A stretch of 64,000 bases of DNA from Macrotis lagotis (GCF_037893015.1 NC_133658.1:634704107-634768106); one strand, 5' to 3'. Positions 1 through 11,315 are shown, counted from the first letter of the stretch. Notes: generated by a model not told the origin, from the letters alone. Numbers and translations are program-made.

Positions 1-296
1 AAGTACAATCTGTCAGAACTTGGAGAGTGAGCTCTTCGTTTGGAGAATATTAGGGATTCTGAAAAGAAGTCCATCTTGGAGAAGATGCTTTGACTTGAGG
101 ATTAGTTTAAACAGGGGGCTATAAAAGATGTAACAGATGCAAACTGTAAAACAAGGGCAATTAACCCTTCCTCTGCCGGACAAAAATCTCCCCTAGCCCC
201 AGCACCTATTGTCTACTTCTATATAGAAGCTTTGCAGAAAACCTGGAAAGCAAGTATCAGTTTCCACACATTTGCCGAGAGGGGTGGAAATATTAA
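1..296. other. Unique sequence, no feature seen
   Basis: Moderately AT-rich unique DNA with no recognisable repeat, splice-site pair or coding frame. If the gene proposed near 1.8 kb is real, this stretch would lie in its first intron. Confidence 0.4.
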
Positions 297-341
297 GGGG
301 GGTGATGGTGGTGGTGGTGATGGTGAGGGGGGGGGGGTGGG
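297..341 (+). repeat. G-rich GGT/GAT low-complexity tract
   Basis: A GGTGAT/GGTGGT array runs into a homopolymeric G run of about ten. Several runs of two or more G lie close together, so the plus strand could fold into a G-quadruplex. No function is evident. Confidence 0.7.
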
Positions 342-704
342 AAGTACACATTTTAGAAACCATTCTAACTTTACATAGACTTTCAGACTTTTGCAATCAA
401 GCTTTTTGCCTCTTTTTTTTTTTTTGCCATTTCTGAACTCTTTTCTTGTTCTTGGATTATTAAAAATAAAATGAATTCAAAACCGCTCAGGTTAAATGTT
501 TGAGATCCTAAAGCTGGCCTCTCTGTCTGCCTTCCTGACAAGCCCACAGCATAGAAATACATATTTAACAAGCTAAACAGTTTTGTAGGAATGTGTATGA
601 GGGAGAGATGAGTATTAAACTTTATCTCTGCAGTTAGTTGTAACTCTGAAGTTAGTAATCTGGACATCATCCTTATAGAGGGAGCACATAAAATTCAAAA
701 GTAG

Positions 705-705
<1 letters not shown>
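342..705. other. Unique sequence with a T-run
   Basis: Contains a run of about 14 T at 412-425 and otherwise unique AT-rich DNA. No gene or recognisable transposon was seen. Confidence 0.35.

Positions 706-749
<44 letters not shown>
706..749 (+). repeat. (TG)22 microsatellite
   Basis: A perfect TG dinucleotide array of 44 bases. It is followed by a short GTGGGGGGG stretch. The histidine/threonine-rich frame across its complement is an artefact of the repeat. Confidence 0.97.
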
Positions 750-751
<2 letters not shown>

Positions 752-1411
752 TGGGGGGGTGGTATAAAAAATTCACAGAAGCTCTCCAGCTTAGCACTCA
801 TGAGGATTCTTCATCTGAGCTTTCCTCTGATATAGGGTTCTTAATGTCAAACTACTGATAGTGGAGTCATTTAAAAACAATTCTATTTTTCTATGACCTA
901 GTTAGCATTTAAAAATTTGTTCCTAGTTTAAAATCCTAAAGTCCTGACAGCAGTTTTCTTCGCAGCTGGAGTGACCCCCCCCAATCTCCCTTTGGTAAAG
1001 GACTCTAAGTTCCAGTCATTACTTTCACTTCTTTATTTATGATCACAGAAGCTGGGGTGTTACTTCACACACATCCACACAAAGAATGAAATAAAGAAAT
1101 GAAACTCACTAGGCAGACAAAACAGCAAACTTTTTGCTTAGAAAACATCCCTTTTCTATGGGAGAGGATGGGAGAGAGGCTTTTCCTGAATTTGCTATGT
1201 CTGATTTGACGACTGCTTTGCAATTATTAACAGGTACATGCAAAGTTTAAGAGTCTTAGTGTAATTGACTTTGTTTCACTGCTACAATATGACAGCAGAT
1301 GTCCACCTACTGACTTTTTATATAGCTGAATCACTTTCAATAAAACTTTTGCAAAGATGGAAGCAATATGGAAGAAAAAGCACCTTGGTTACCTGGATGA
1401 ACAGGTACTGG
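750..1411. other. Unique sequence, no gene seen
   Basis: AT-rich unique DNA with a short C run at about 974-981. No tandem repeat, SINE or LINE signature was recognised, and no coding frame is persuasive. Confidence 0.35.
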
Positions 1412-1496
1412 GGAAAATTTTGGGAAAGAAAAAGAAAAAGAAAAGAAAGGGGAGGGAGGAAGGGAGAAGAAGAAAGAGCGAGAAAGAAGAGAAGAG

Positions 1497-1554
<58 letters not shown>

Positions 1555-1612
1555 GAGAGGAAAATGAGATGAGGAGAGGAGAGGAAAGAAGAGGGGAGAG
1601 GAAAGCAAAGGA
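1412..1612 (+). repeat. Purine tract with (GA)25 core
   Basis: Almost pure A/G on the plus strand for about 200 bases, with a perfect GA array at 1501-1550. Homopurine mirror-type sequence of this length can form triplex (H-DNA). The Lys/Arg/Glu-rich and Ser/Leu-rich frames crossing it are repeat translations, not genes. Confidence 0.95.
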
Positions 1613-1792
1613 GAGATCACTCCAGGGAAAAGCTTTTCATGAAAGAACTAAGCCCACCTGAAATTCTTGCCCTCAGACTTCATGTTTCACTTCAGAATCA
1701 ACTCTCATCCAAAAGGACCACGACAGAAAGAGGGAAAAAATACAATGCAAAAAGAAGAAAAAAAAATAAGGTGAAGAAAAAGAAGAACCTAC

Positions 1793-1844
1793 CTGCGAAG
1801 TCTTGTTTGTAGTTTTGGCCAGAAATGGTGAGAAGAAAAAGCAT
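1793..1844 (-). other. Candidate coding-exon end with strong splice donor (unproven)
   Basis: On the minus strand, an ATG at 1844-1842 opens 17 codons (MLFLLTISGQNYKQDFA). It then runs into CAG|GTAGGT, close to the ideal donor, with the last exon base at 1793. The same frame stays open upstream to a TAG near 2030 and adds more hydrophobic residues, so a signal-peptide-like exon is possible. A pyrimidine-rich run ending in CAG at about 1894-1896 could be an acceptor for it. Against this, the ATG context is poor (T at -3, C at +4), the hydrophobic core after the ATG is short, and I do not recognise the peptide. It sits in the locally CpG-rich part of the window, which is why it is listed. It could equally be a non-coding first exon or chance. 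Confidence 0.22.
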
Positions 1845-2235
1845 GAAGAAGCCGCGAAGTGTGGGGGAGAAAAGGTGGAAGAGAAGCAGCTCCTGGAGAA
1901 AATTGTAAAAAGCCTTGCAAAGAGTTGTCGGAAGGACCGTTATTCCTGCTGGGCAGGTTAGGACTGATCTCTTTCTGCCACTCCAGGAAACACAAACCTG
2001 GGGACGGACTGACGTGTTACGCCTCTTCTAATGACATTTTTTTCTTTTTCTTTTCTGTAGAGAAGAGAGGCGAGACCCTGAAACACGCGCCACCTATCTT
2101 TGTGGGGAGGGATAATTGAAGAGCACTAAACGTGAGCATCATGTGAAAACGTGATCGCCAAGTTTCTCTCTGGGAAAGGATCTGGGATAGATTATACCTT
2201 GAAGTCTCCGCAAACGCTTTAGTGGAAGAAATGAA

Positions 2236-2335
2236 ATTCCACCTCCCTCCCTTCCTCCCTCCCTCTCTCTCTCTCTCCCTCCCTCCCTCCCTCTTTCTCC
2301 CTCCCCCTCCTCTCCCCCTCCTCCCCCCTCCCTAA
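2236..2335 (+). repeat. Pyrimidine tract, (CCCT)n/(CT)n
   Basis: About 100 bases of nearly pure C/T with CCCT, CCTT and CT units. On the minus strand it reads GA-rich, as many 5' leader or promoter-proximal tracts do. It may form triplex DNA. Confidence 0.95.
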
Positions 2336-2460
2336 CCATCAAGTCTTTGGCATCATTATCCTCTTCACTAAATCCTACTGGATACAAGGCGGAAAACGGT
2401 GAACACCATTCACAGAACTGGAGCACTCAAAGGAACCGAAAGTTAAAGGCAAAGATCCTG

Positions 2461-2839
2461 TGTCTTCAATCAAGATCTCTTCTTCTTACAAAGAGATCTC
2501 TAATGGCCAGATTTCAGCTACACATTAACTTGTGTGCATTTCTCAGCACTGCTCTCAGCACGAAAATCTTTGCCCTTTTCTCTAAGATTTTCTTTTCTTT
2601 TCAGATGCCAAAACCATATAATAAAATTATATGAAGAAACTAAATGCTGCATGTGAACTGCATTCTAGGGCATGTAGATCGGGATTCCTGGTTTTTGTCC
2701 CAACGTGTGCGGGGTTACATTGGACAAAAAGTATATTGGACGAAATTCTTTGGACTTGGATCACTAAGAGAGAGTATGGGGTTGGATGATCTCTGGACTT
2801 TTCTCCAGCTTTATATATACGGATATATGTATATGTGTT

Positions 2840-2841
<2 letters not shown>
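2461..2841. other. Unique sequence right of the promoter-like segment
   Basis: Unique AT-rich DNA containing several AAAGATCTCT-like short repeats and a TATATA stretch just before the CA array. No gene signature was seen. Confidence 0.3.
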
Positions 2842-2877
<36 letters not shown>

Positions 2878-2885
2878 TCACCACA

Positions 2886-2924
<39 letters not shown>
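2842..2924 (+). repeat. Inverted microsatellite pair (CA)17 ... (GT)18
   Basis: A CA array at 2842-2875 is followed, after about 12 bases, by a GT array at 2888-2924. The two arms are complementary. Either strand could therefore fold into a hairpin with a stem of about 34 bp, and both arms are also Z-DNA-prone alternating purine-pyrimidine. Confidence 0.95.
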
Positions 2925-2925
<1 letters not shown>

Positions 2926-3049
2926 TGAGGGAGGAGGAAGCAGGGGGAAGGAAGGAGAAAGAGGAACTTACTAGGGAAAGAAGAGAATGATATTAAACTG
3001 CATGAGGTCTAAGTTTTCAAGGGTTTTTTTTGATATTGCAATTAAAATA

Positions 3050-3480
3050 AAATTAAAAAAAAGACTCCACCTTTGCACTGAAGGGATTGGTTATGTAAAT
3101 ATGTAAGGGATTTCCTGGAGAATACAGCTTTCTACTGTATGGTTAATTAAATCATCACTCAAAAGCTTCCAATGTGACGCTTCTGTCGTAATCCAATCAG
3201 GTTACGTAGGTCCTAAACAAGAAAGATATTTTCCACATCTGGAAGTCAGCAATTTAGCAAGTACTGCACATTATTAACCAATTCAGAGCCCACTTCCCAG
3301 GGGGATTTTTTGAAGTTTAAGTGTTCTTAACCAATGCTCTGCTGTTTTGTTAATCAAAAAGCTGGTTTACACTGCACATAATTGGAACTAATATAGAAGT
3401 AAATAAAAGCAGCCAAATTTGTGGATGCTGAGCACAGACATTAATCTGGATGGAAAAAAAAAATCTCTTAGCCTCGATCA
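3050..3480. promoter_or_regulatory. Candidate conserved non-coding element
   Basis: High-complexity, repeat-free sequence rich in homeodomain-like and related core motifs: TTAATTAAAT at about 3142, ATTATTAACCAATT near 3270, GTTAATCAAAAAG near 3350, ATAATTGG near 3379 and CATTAATCTGG near 3440. CCAATC/CCAAT boxes and CAGGTTACGT also occur. This composition resembles deeply conserved developmental enhancers. Conservation itself cannot be judged without an alignment, so the call rests on motif density and absence of transposon sequence. Confidence 0.35.
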
Positions 3481-4720
3481 GTTCAGGCTCAATTCCTTAA
3501 AGAACCAACAAGCGTCTCTTGCAGTGGAAGTACTTTAAATAATCTCAGTGCACAAATAAACTTTCAATTCTACAAGCTTGTATTATTCTATCTAAAGCTA
3601 AATATAGAGGTGACTGCAGGTTTGTTCGACTCTCTCTGCTTTTATAGAGTTAAATCACTGAATTTTTTTTGTTTGTTTAGCCTGATGAAAACTGAAACAA
3701 ATGATACACTGATCCGGCACTATACTTTTACTTATATTAAGTTGAGATAAACTGCTTTGAACTCCACTTTGAATATGTGCCTAAAGCAAGAATTTGAATG
3801 CTAGTATAGTCACTAGTAATCTCACTCAAAACTATTACTCACATGAAAGCACCTTTCTCACAAAAGAAGAAAAAAAGCAAGCATATGCAGTGCAATATAA
3901 TGACATCCAAAATGCATTTATTTGTATTTTCTACATTTTAAAGACTGAACTTGTTACCCTGAATTGCAACAGTCGGATTTGATATATATGTCTATACCTA
4001 TATTTTGGAGTAAGGAAGATTTAACAATTGGTTACTGACTCGTCTCTGCTGAACGTCACTTCAGTGTCTATTTATTAAATAGAGAATTACTGGACAAGTG
4101 AATCTTTCCTTCAGGTTTTCAGATAGCAGGACAGAATACAAGATCTTCATACACACAAAAGGAAACCAAATATGAAAGACAAAGGTCAGATGATTTTCTA
4201 TTATACTTATTATTTTTTAATATTATAGATATCTTGCATCAAACTCTTTCTCTCCTGGTTATCACTCTTCGTTATGTTTCCCTTCCTCTTCCTCCATCTG
4301 TTTTCCTTTTTTTTAACACTAAAATTTTGGGTCCCATCTTCAAGAATTTGCTTTTCTGCTGCTACTTTGATACTCCCTGAGTTTGTATGAACCACTGACG
4401 TGACAGAAGACCAAAAACTAGGTACGACCCCTTTCCAGGATATATTTTAATCTCTTGGATAACATCAGGACAAAAGATCTCATCCTATAGCAAACAAAAA
4501 ACGTCCCCTTTATAAAAGACTATGGGGTACTTAAATGTCAGGTTACTTTGCATCTGACTAAGAAAATACCTTAAGTATTTCCAATAAAAACAAATAATGA
4601 CTTGATAACTGTGATCTCAGTAATTGTTCAGGTGGCATGAGGCATAGAACATTTGATTACTAGTGTCCTGTAGTGCCAGTCCCTAGATGCTTTGGGAAAA
4701 AAAAAACATTTCAGACCCAC
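3481..4720. other. Unique AT-rich sequence
   Basis: No gene, SINE or LINE signature recognised. The short plus-strand frame at 3794-3982 and the minus-strand frame at 4210-4395 lack any domain or codon-use signal and are treated as chance. Confidence 0.35.
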
Positions 4721-5720
4721 TTCAAGTTTAAGGTTTTCATCACGTTAAATTTCCTTGCGAGGTGTAAGATGCTCAGATCCCCTACACGCCGCCTCCCTCT
4801 CCCCATTCCCAAAGCTTTCCTCTCCACCCCCTCCTTGAGCACGCCCCTGCCAGTGTTTGAAGAGACAGATACCATAATGACAAATGCTGTGAAATCAGAT
4901 TAGATGGAATATTAATTTGAATGGGGACTCCCTAGATTCAAGACCCAAGGCAGAGACAGCTTGAACCAAAGCAGCAAACTGATTTCGGGAGATTCAGAAC
5001 ACAGAAGGGAAAAAAAAAAGTATAGAGCTGGCTAGCTTGGGCGTCCTCTCTCCATTCAGGAAAGCAAATCCTTAGAATGAATTGATCTTTCTACAAATGC
5101 CCTACACATTAATAATATACTTCCAGATTATAACAGAGGAAGAGGATTAAGACCATAGCTACATGTAAATTTGAAATAGTATTGCAATCGACCTTGTAGA
5201 GGAAAAATAATCCTGTAGGATTTACTTAGGTAAAACAGACCCCGGAAGAGTTCATCACAATTGTGGGAAGAGGAACACACTTTAGTTTTCAAATCCACAC
5301 TAGTTACGATTTTGTGGTCAACCTCCCCTCTCCCCCATCTGTCAATTTACTCAATTTTCAAAACTCTCTTCTTTACCTCCCTACTCCACCCCAGAAAGCC
5401 TCACAGAGATAAAATGCTTCTCCTTGATGGCAAACAGAACCATAGTCTTTATTAGAACATGCCCACATGATGCTATTTTAGCATTTTTATGTATTTTGTA
5501 AGAAGACGCTTTTAAAAGCCTATATTTGAATAGGAATTTAATCCTAATCCGGAGAATTATTCGCGACTCGGGTTGAAATGACCAGGAGAAGCAGTTCCTT
5601 TCCAGAAGGAAGTGAGGGGTGTGTCACCAAAGTTTGTTACATTGGGTGGTGATGGTGGAAAGGAACGACACATCAAACTTTTTCCCTACATGATAACTGG
5701 TTATGATCCCTTCATAAATC
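4721..5720. other. Unique, moderately CpG-bearing sequence
   Basis: Holds a C-rich patch at about 4779-4856 with CACGCC and CGCCGCC motifs, and a CpG cluster near 5561-5570 (TTCGCGACTCGGG). No repeat or gene is recognised. It continues the CpG-retaining character of the left end. Confidence 0.35.
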
Positions 5721-5724
5721 AGAC

Positions 5725-5756
5725 CGGGGGGAAGGGGGAGGGGAGGGGACAGGGGA
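5725..5756 (+). repeat. G-quadruplex-capable G-run cluster
   Basis: Five runs of four to six G lie within about 32 bases, separated by loops of one to three bases. This fits the usual G4 pattern well. Confidence 0.8.
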
Positions 5757-5759
5757 GAA

Positions 5760-6420
5760 GAAACTTTTTTTTTTTTTTAAAACAAAGTGTCACTTTCGAA
5801 AAACTATGAAGAAGTGAATCACCTCCTGGAAACCCTAAACGAGTCCTCTCAGTTTAGATTACCTGTCCAGAAGGCAAGGTGAGCTAAGAATTCTTAGGGT
5901 TTTTTTTTTCTTAATTAGAAACCAACTGACCCTTTCTCTGCTTCCGAGACACTCCCCTCTCCCCGCCCGCCCCCAACATCATTTGACAGGAGCCAGAAAA
6001 CTACAGGATCCCAATCATCCTTTTAATTTATTGATGCAAAACAGGTCTTGATGGATGCCACTGATTCACTCTGTGCGCTCTCGGGGTACTTTTCGGTCCT
6101 TCGAAGATTTTGATCTTAGACCAATGCATCGCATCACATGTAAAGCACCACGTGTGGGAATTCAATCCCCTTCCCCACTTCCCCAGAGTCTCACCACCTT
6201 ACTCCTTGCCCCCACCCCTTGGCCTGGGTCTGGTCAGCTGACCTCTTTTTCTCTCCTCCTTCATCACCCCGCCGCCCCTATTTCCGGTCCCCAGGGTACA
6301 GTGGGAGGGCAGGCCGGGAGATTTAGGCTTTGGATGTGTGTGTGAGCCTGTAAGGAGGTGATGCTAGGGGCTGATTAACATAATAAAGACCGTGCCTGGA
6401 AAAGCCTACAACACGCGACT
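5760..6420. promoter_or_regulatory. GC-richer, CpG-bearing segment
   Basis: Contains CCCGCCCGCCCCC near 5961, GCGCTCTCGGGG near 6075, a CACGTG E-box near 6150 and CCCCGCCGCCCC near 6267. After about 6.53 kb CpGs almost disappear. The contrast suggests the right edge of a regulatory domain. The 96-codon plus frame at 6055-6345 spans it but shows no recognisable protein feature. Confidence 0.35.
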
Positions 6421-6611
6421 GTCAATCTCAGTTAAGGGGACAGAAGGGGAACAGTGTAGGAATCACCAGATAACTTACTTGATGTTGTGTGGCAATGCAG
6501 ACCAGAGAAGAGTTTAGTCCTTACTCGAAAGTATGTGTCATTAACATTTTCAGACGCCAGCAGCAACAAGCAACACAAGGGGTTTGAAAGCTAAAGTGAT
6601 AACTGATACTT

Positions 6612-6681
<70 letters not shown>

Positions 6682-6715
6682 TCCCCCCTCTCTCTCTCTC
6701 ACACACACACACACA
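6612..6715 (+). repeat. (CT)n tract followed by (CA)n
   Basis: CT array of about 65 bases, a C-rich interruption, more CT, then a short CA array. The Arg/Glu-rich minus-strand frame through it is a repeat translation. Confidence 0.96.
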
Positions 6716-9700
6716 GTTCTCTTTAGTTTCTTTCTCCATATTCTTTCCTATTGCCTTTTCTCAACACTAAGCTGTCTGCTATTTACTTATCTTTTTTCCT
6801 CCTTGTTTTCTCCCTCTTCTTGAGTTTTTTTTTACTATCTCTTAGCATGTATTCAGAGTTATTATTCTATTTTTTTCAAAACAGAATACTTGATAGGTAA
6901 TTAAGTTACCATCAGGAGATGAATGACAACCTATGTGTAAAAATAACTACATGGCAAACATGTAAGATAATAAAAGTCCACCAACACATTAACATAGCAT
7001 AGTAGTCAGTGAACAATGTAAAAAAATGTCCATAGTAATAATAATAATAGCAATGCTAGAGGATAATTTATTATTAATTCATACACACTCCTCCAGTCAA
7101 ATCCACCAAAATAGTATCATTCCCAAGCAGGTAAGAAATGATATTTTATATGGAGAAGATCTAGATAATGTTGGCATTTTTCTAATATGCACTTCAGTTT
7201 TTTATACATAATCTCAGCATAGCTTATTATAGTTTATAGATTATAACAGGTGACTGTTTAAATTCTGTAAATTTTAAAAATTAGTGCCACTTCTAAATGT
7301 GATTATTTTTTAGCTTCACTATTCCTTTTTTAAAAAGTTGTAGATGGTACAATTCAATAAGAAATTAAAGCCATATACATTGTATTGCACAAGCCAAATT
7401 AAAAACTTAAAACATTATCATTTCATCAATTCTAACAGGATATCTTTTAAAGCAGATAGATGAAAATTTACAAATGTCTCACATAATGAACTCTGTCCTT
7501 AGGAACTTAAAATCTGGTTCCATTTTATGGTTGGTTATTAAAATTCAAGTTAGCACTTATTTACAAGTTGTTGTTTACTTTGTTGCATTTTTAAGACTTG
7601 TTAGAAGCCACTTTAACTCATATATTAAACAGTTTTTAGGCCTGAAAATAAAGATACACTAGAAAGATGCCTATTACAGTTCATAATTATTAATTGACAT
7701 TTTATGATGAATAATTAATCATTTGAATAATTTCTGTATCTCTGATCTGAACACATATTTGCATATCTAATACTTGGTTTTAAATTATTATTTTTAAAAA
7801 TATTTTTCATTCTCCAAGGACAGAGACAAGAAGTAACAAAATGATGCAAAAGTTTTTCTCCTGCACTTATAAAAAGATATTTGTTCAACTAGATGCTTAT
7901 AAAAATACTTGATATGCATAGCATTTTTTTTACCAATGATGCATGGAGTCATAGATATGTATATTTATATATATATATGTATATATATATATATGTCTAT
8001 ATATAAAGCTTTCAAAAATAAGGAATGATTTTAAAATTAAGTCAAAATAAGCTATAAAGAAACTTTTTTATTTTGTTATATGAAAGATTTAGGTATTATG
8101 TATAAAATATATAGGCAAAGTACAGATTGAGCAATAGATAACTGAGCATTATATAGAATAATTTTTCTATCTTAAAGTGTATAGAAAGGGAATTAAAATT
8201 TTGTTGAAATAATTTTAAGCATATTTAAAACCTTATAGTCTTATATCCCACATCTAGAGGAATGACCTTTGAAAGATTTTGAAGCTATTTGTTTCTGATG
8301 CTACTGAAATAAAGATAAGATCATTAATATTGATGCAATATGATCACTATTTTCATTTAGTATCATCTGTATTTTTTGGATTAAAACTGAGGGTGTATAA
8401 AATGAAAGAAACAGAATGGAGGACCTGGCAGTGTGATGATTCTTTGGAATGAAGCAATAGAGATACTATAATTACAATGAAAAATAAATACTCAAAAATC
8501 AAAATAGTTTCATTTATCCCTATTGAAAGGTTTAGTAGTTTCTCTACTATATACAATACACATAATTTGGTAGACATTTATAACTTGGTAGAAGCTTCAT
8601 TCTTGTACTTCAGGCTGAAATGCAGCTCTTGGAAATTTGTTAAGTCACATTGTGTATAATAGCCAGCAGTGCTTATTTTCTGTGAGAGATTTTCTTTCAG
8701 TGTAGGGGTTAAATTTTTAATAGCTTAGTTACGTTCTTGAGTAAGAGTTGCAACAAAAAGGGCAAACTTTCAAATTCTGAGACCAGAATTTTGGCTTTAA
8801 GAAAACCATTTACTTCAAGACTATTTATAATGAATCAAACATTCCCTTTTGAAATCAGAGTTATGTTAAAGCTAGAACTAAGTTCAGATAGCTATAATGA
8901 AGAAGAAAATCAGTTTTAAAAGTGGAAAAATAAAGCATCAACTACCCTCAGAATCAGTAGAAAATAATACAGTCTACGCGGAGAAAGAAAGTTGTCACTA
9001 ATAAAGGAGGCTGATTTCATTTAACCCAAACTCTTATGACCTTTGGCTCTTCAATTGTAGTTACAAATCTTGTAGTAGTTTGCAATTCCTAAATATTCCC
9101 TGTTTACTATATCTTTCCTCTCAAAGATTCCCTAAATTTTGTTCTTTCGTACTTTTCTCTCAGTGGGACTACCTAACAAAGTAACTGGATATTTTGCCCA
9201 GAGATTGCAGGGATGGCATGCACTTTTTGCTGTTTTTGAAGAGGAAAAGGCATAGAAATGTACTATTCTATCTAGAAATTATCTAGTGATAAACATCATG
9301 GAGATCTGCCTAGTTTGCTTTTGTGTTCTTCTTCAATATTGTCCAGTACATTAAAGAATCAAAATGTGAATCAGGGAAATTTTTGTTTGGTTTGTGTTCT
9401 GCTCTGGGTTGCTTGCTTTTTTGAGACCCAGTCAATTTGAAGCCTTACAGAGGCTTATATAGAATTATATAGTTCACAGAGCTTATATAGCATTTGGGAT
9501 ATCCTGGGAATCTAGGATTACTTCTACATCATGATATGGTATTAGTATAGGAATCTTTTGGAGGTATAAAATAGAAAGTGTTGCTCACATTTAGTTGGTA
9601 TTAGGTGAATTCAATTCTATTTTATGACTTTCTCCAGTGATGTTCAGTAGTCTTAGAGGAAGAGCAGAGGAATTTCATTAGGGAGGAAGGGATGTCAAGG

Positions 9701-9744
9701 TTAGAGATGGGGATCTGGAACTTGGTAAAGACAAAAGGTCAAGG
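6716..9744. other. AT-rich unique desert
   Basis: About 3 kb of strongly AT-rich DNA with almost no CpG. A TA array lies at about 7958-7994. No exon, RNA gene or clear transposon could be supported. All frames here are short and biased to Ile/Lys/Phe, as expected by chance in AT-rich DNA. Confidence 0.4.
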
Positions 9745-9960
9745 TGAGGAGATTCTAAGAGTCAGGAAGACTGGAGTTCCCAATCTTGAATCAGATACTT
9801 TCCAGCAATGTAACTCTGAGAAAGTATCTAAGTCACGTAACCTTTCAATCTCAATTTCCTTATTTACTTCACAGAATTATTTTATGGATCAAATAAGATA
9901 ACATATGTTAAGCACTTTGCAAACCTTAAAATAATATTTAAATGGTAATTATTATTAGTG
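9745..9960 (+). mobile_element. MIR-family SINE, plus strand
   Basis: Matches the MIR layout in order: 'gtcaggaagactggagtt' head, 'caatgtaactctgagaaagt' core, 'ttcaatctcaatttcctta', then 'aagcactttgcaaacctt' 3' part. Decayed and without a clear target-site duplication. Confidence 0.7.
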
Positions 9961-10767
9961 TAGTAATTGCTGTAGTAGAAATAGAAGTTGTGTGGTAGAA
10001 ACAGTGGTAGCAATTATAGTAGCTGGTAAAACACTAAAATTAAACCTTCAAGGTCAAGGAGAGGTATGGGATGAAAATAAACAAAATCAAGGTGAGTGAG
10101 ACTAGATACTGGTCAGATATAGAAACATGTGACCAGCAAGATGGTTGAATAATCACTTGGTACAAAGTACACAAACCTGAAAACTTGTTTTTTAAAGGAT
10201 CTATATGCCAAAGTAGTTATTCCAGCTGAGTTCACAGGATAAAACAGAAACTTGTGTTAAAATAACTAGAGAACTTTACTACTTAGATATCTTCTTCAGT
10301 ATTCTTATGGTTTTCAGAATACTAGTGATCTGAAAGGTTTGTTACTCAGGATTGCAATTCAGATATCCTCCAAAACAGTGACCATCTGACATCCCCCCCA
10401 CCCCCACCCCAAGAAAGGCAGTGCACTGACTCTGCCATTTCATGGAAAACAGGAAGCAGATTCATAAACTGTTGCAGGGTCTGAGGCTAGAGGGGATCAG
10501 AGAGTTGGGCTTGAGGGACTAGAAACTCATTTGCGTTCAGTTCTTTTCCCCAAGAGGTAATTCCTACCTGGGAAATGGGCTAGTCAAGACCTTGTCTTCC
10601 CCCTTTCTTAGGAGAAATGAGGCAACCCAGCAGTCTAGGTGGGGTGGAGGTGGGACGGGAGTCTTCACAAAAGTGGAAGAGGGAAGTGTGAAAGAGTATA
10701 GTAGGATTCCTAAAGGCCATGATGGGAAATATAAGAGAAAATTAATCAAAGGATGCATTTCAACCAA
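9961..10767. other. Unique sequence with a C-rich run
   Basis: A C-rich run (CCCCCCCACCCCCACCCC) lies at about 10393-10410. Otherwise unique. No gene seen. Confidence 0.35.
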
Positions 10768-10885
10768 ATAATTGACAAGGACTTATTAAGTGTATACTGT
10801 GTGCCAGACACTAGGTTAGTGACTCAAAATACAAAGACAAGAATGAAATAGTTCTTGACTTCAAAGAGTTTACTTACATCTTACC
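10768..10885 (-). mobile_element. L2 LINE 3' end fragment
   Basis: Plus strand reads 'cttattaagtgtatactgtg', 'tgccagacactagg', then 'aaatagttcttgacttcaaa'. This is the reverse complement of the L2 3' terminus. Confidence 0.75.
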
Positions 10886-11315
10886 TATTTTCTTTTAAAT
10901 GTTTTTGCTTTTTTAAAATGACAGGGTTTATAAGAGGCAAACAAGTCAAAGGCATTTTCTAGTCATTTTTCATGTCATCAAAATCATTCTAATTTTAAAC
11001 TGTGATATGGGCAAAATGTGGACTGAGAGTAGAAATGGTGGAAGGAAAGGAGAGGATTTTAAATTCTGAATCTTGGATGTTCCCAAGCATAGTTAGAGCT
11101 AAGTTATGGTACATTTGGAATGTAGGATGGTAAAGAAGATCACTGGAGTTAATGATACTGAAGAATTGTGTGGGCAAATTCTTAGAGGAGTCATCTGTAC
11201 AAATATTATCTCAATAATAATGAAAAGGGATTAGATAGAAAAAACTAAGCTGGGTTCTTAATGTATTGGGGAGAAAAATGGGAAAATGTATCAGAAGTCA
11301 AGTTACATCAACATT

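Larger units (their letters stand above)
1790..2460. promoter_or_regulatory. CpG-retaining, promoter-like segment
   Basis: About 20 CpG dinucleotides occur in about 670 bases. By eye, two kilobases between 7 and 9 kb hold only a handful. The segment is flanked by a purine tract (1412-1612) and contains a pyrimidine tract (2236-2335). CpG retention in an otherwise CpG-poor mammalian region is typical of promoters and enhancers unmethylated in the germline. No TATA box can be assigned and no transcription start is proven. The likely orientation is leftward, given the minus-strand donor at 1793. Confidence 0.4.

Noticed and set aside
1265..1620. Arg/Glu/Lys-rich and Ser/Leu-rich frames over the purine tract
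   Set aside because: They are translations of a GA microsatellite and its flanks.
6055..6345. 96-codon plus frame in the GC-rich segment as a coding exon
   Set aside because: No splice acceptor or donor frames it, and it has low-complexity Pro/Ser/Leu composition and no recognisable domain. It is probably open only because of GC content.
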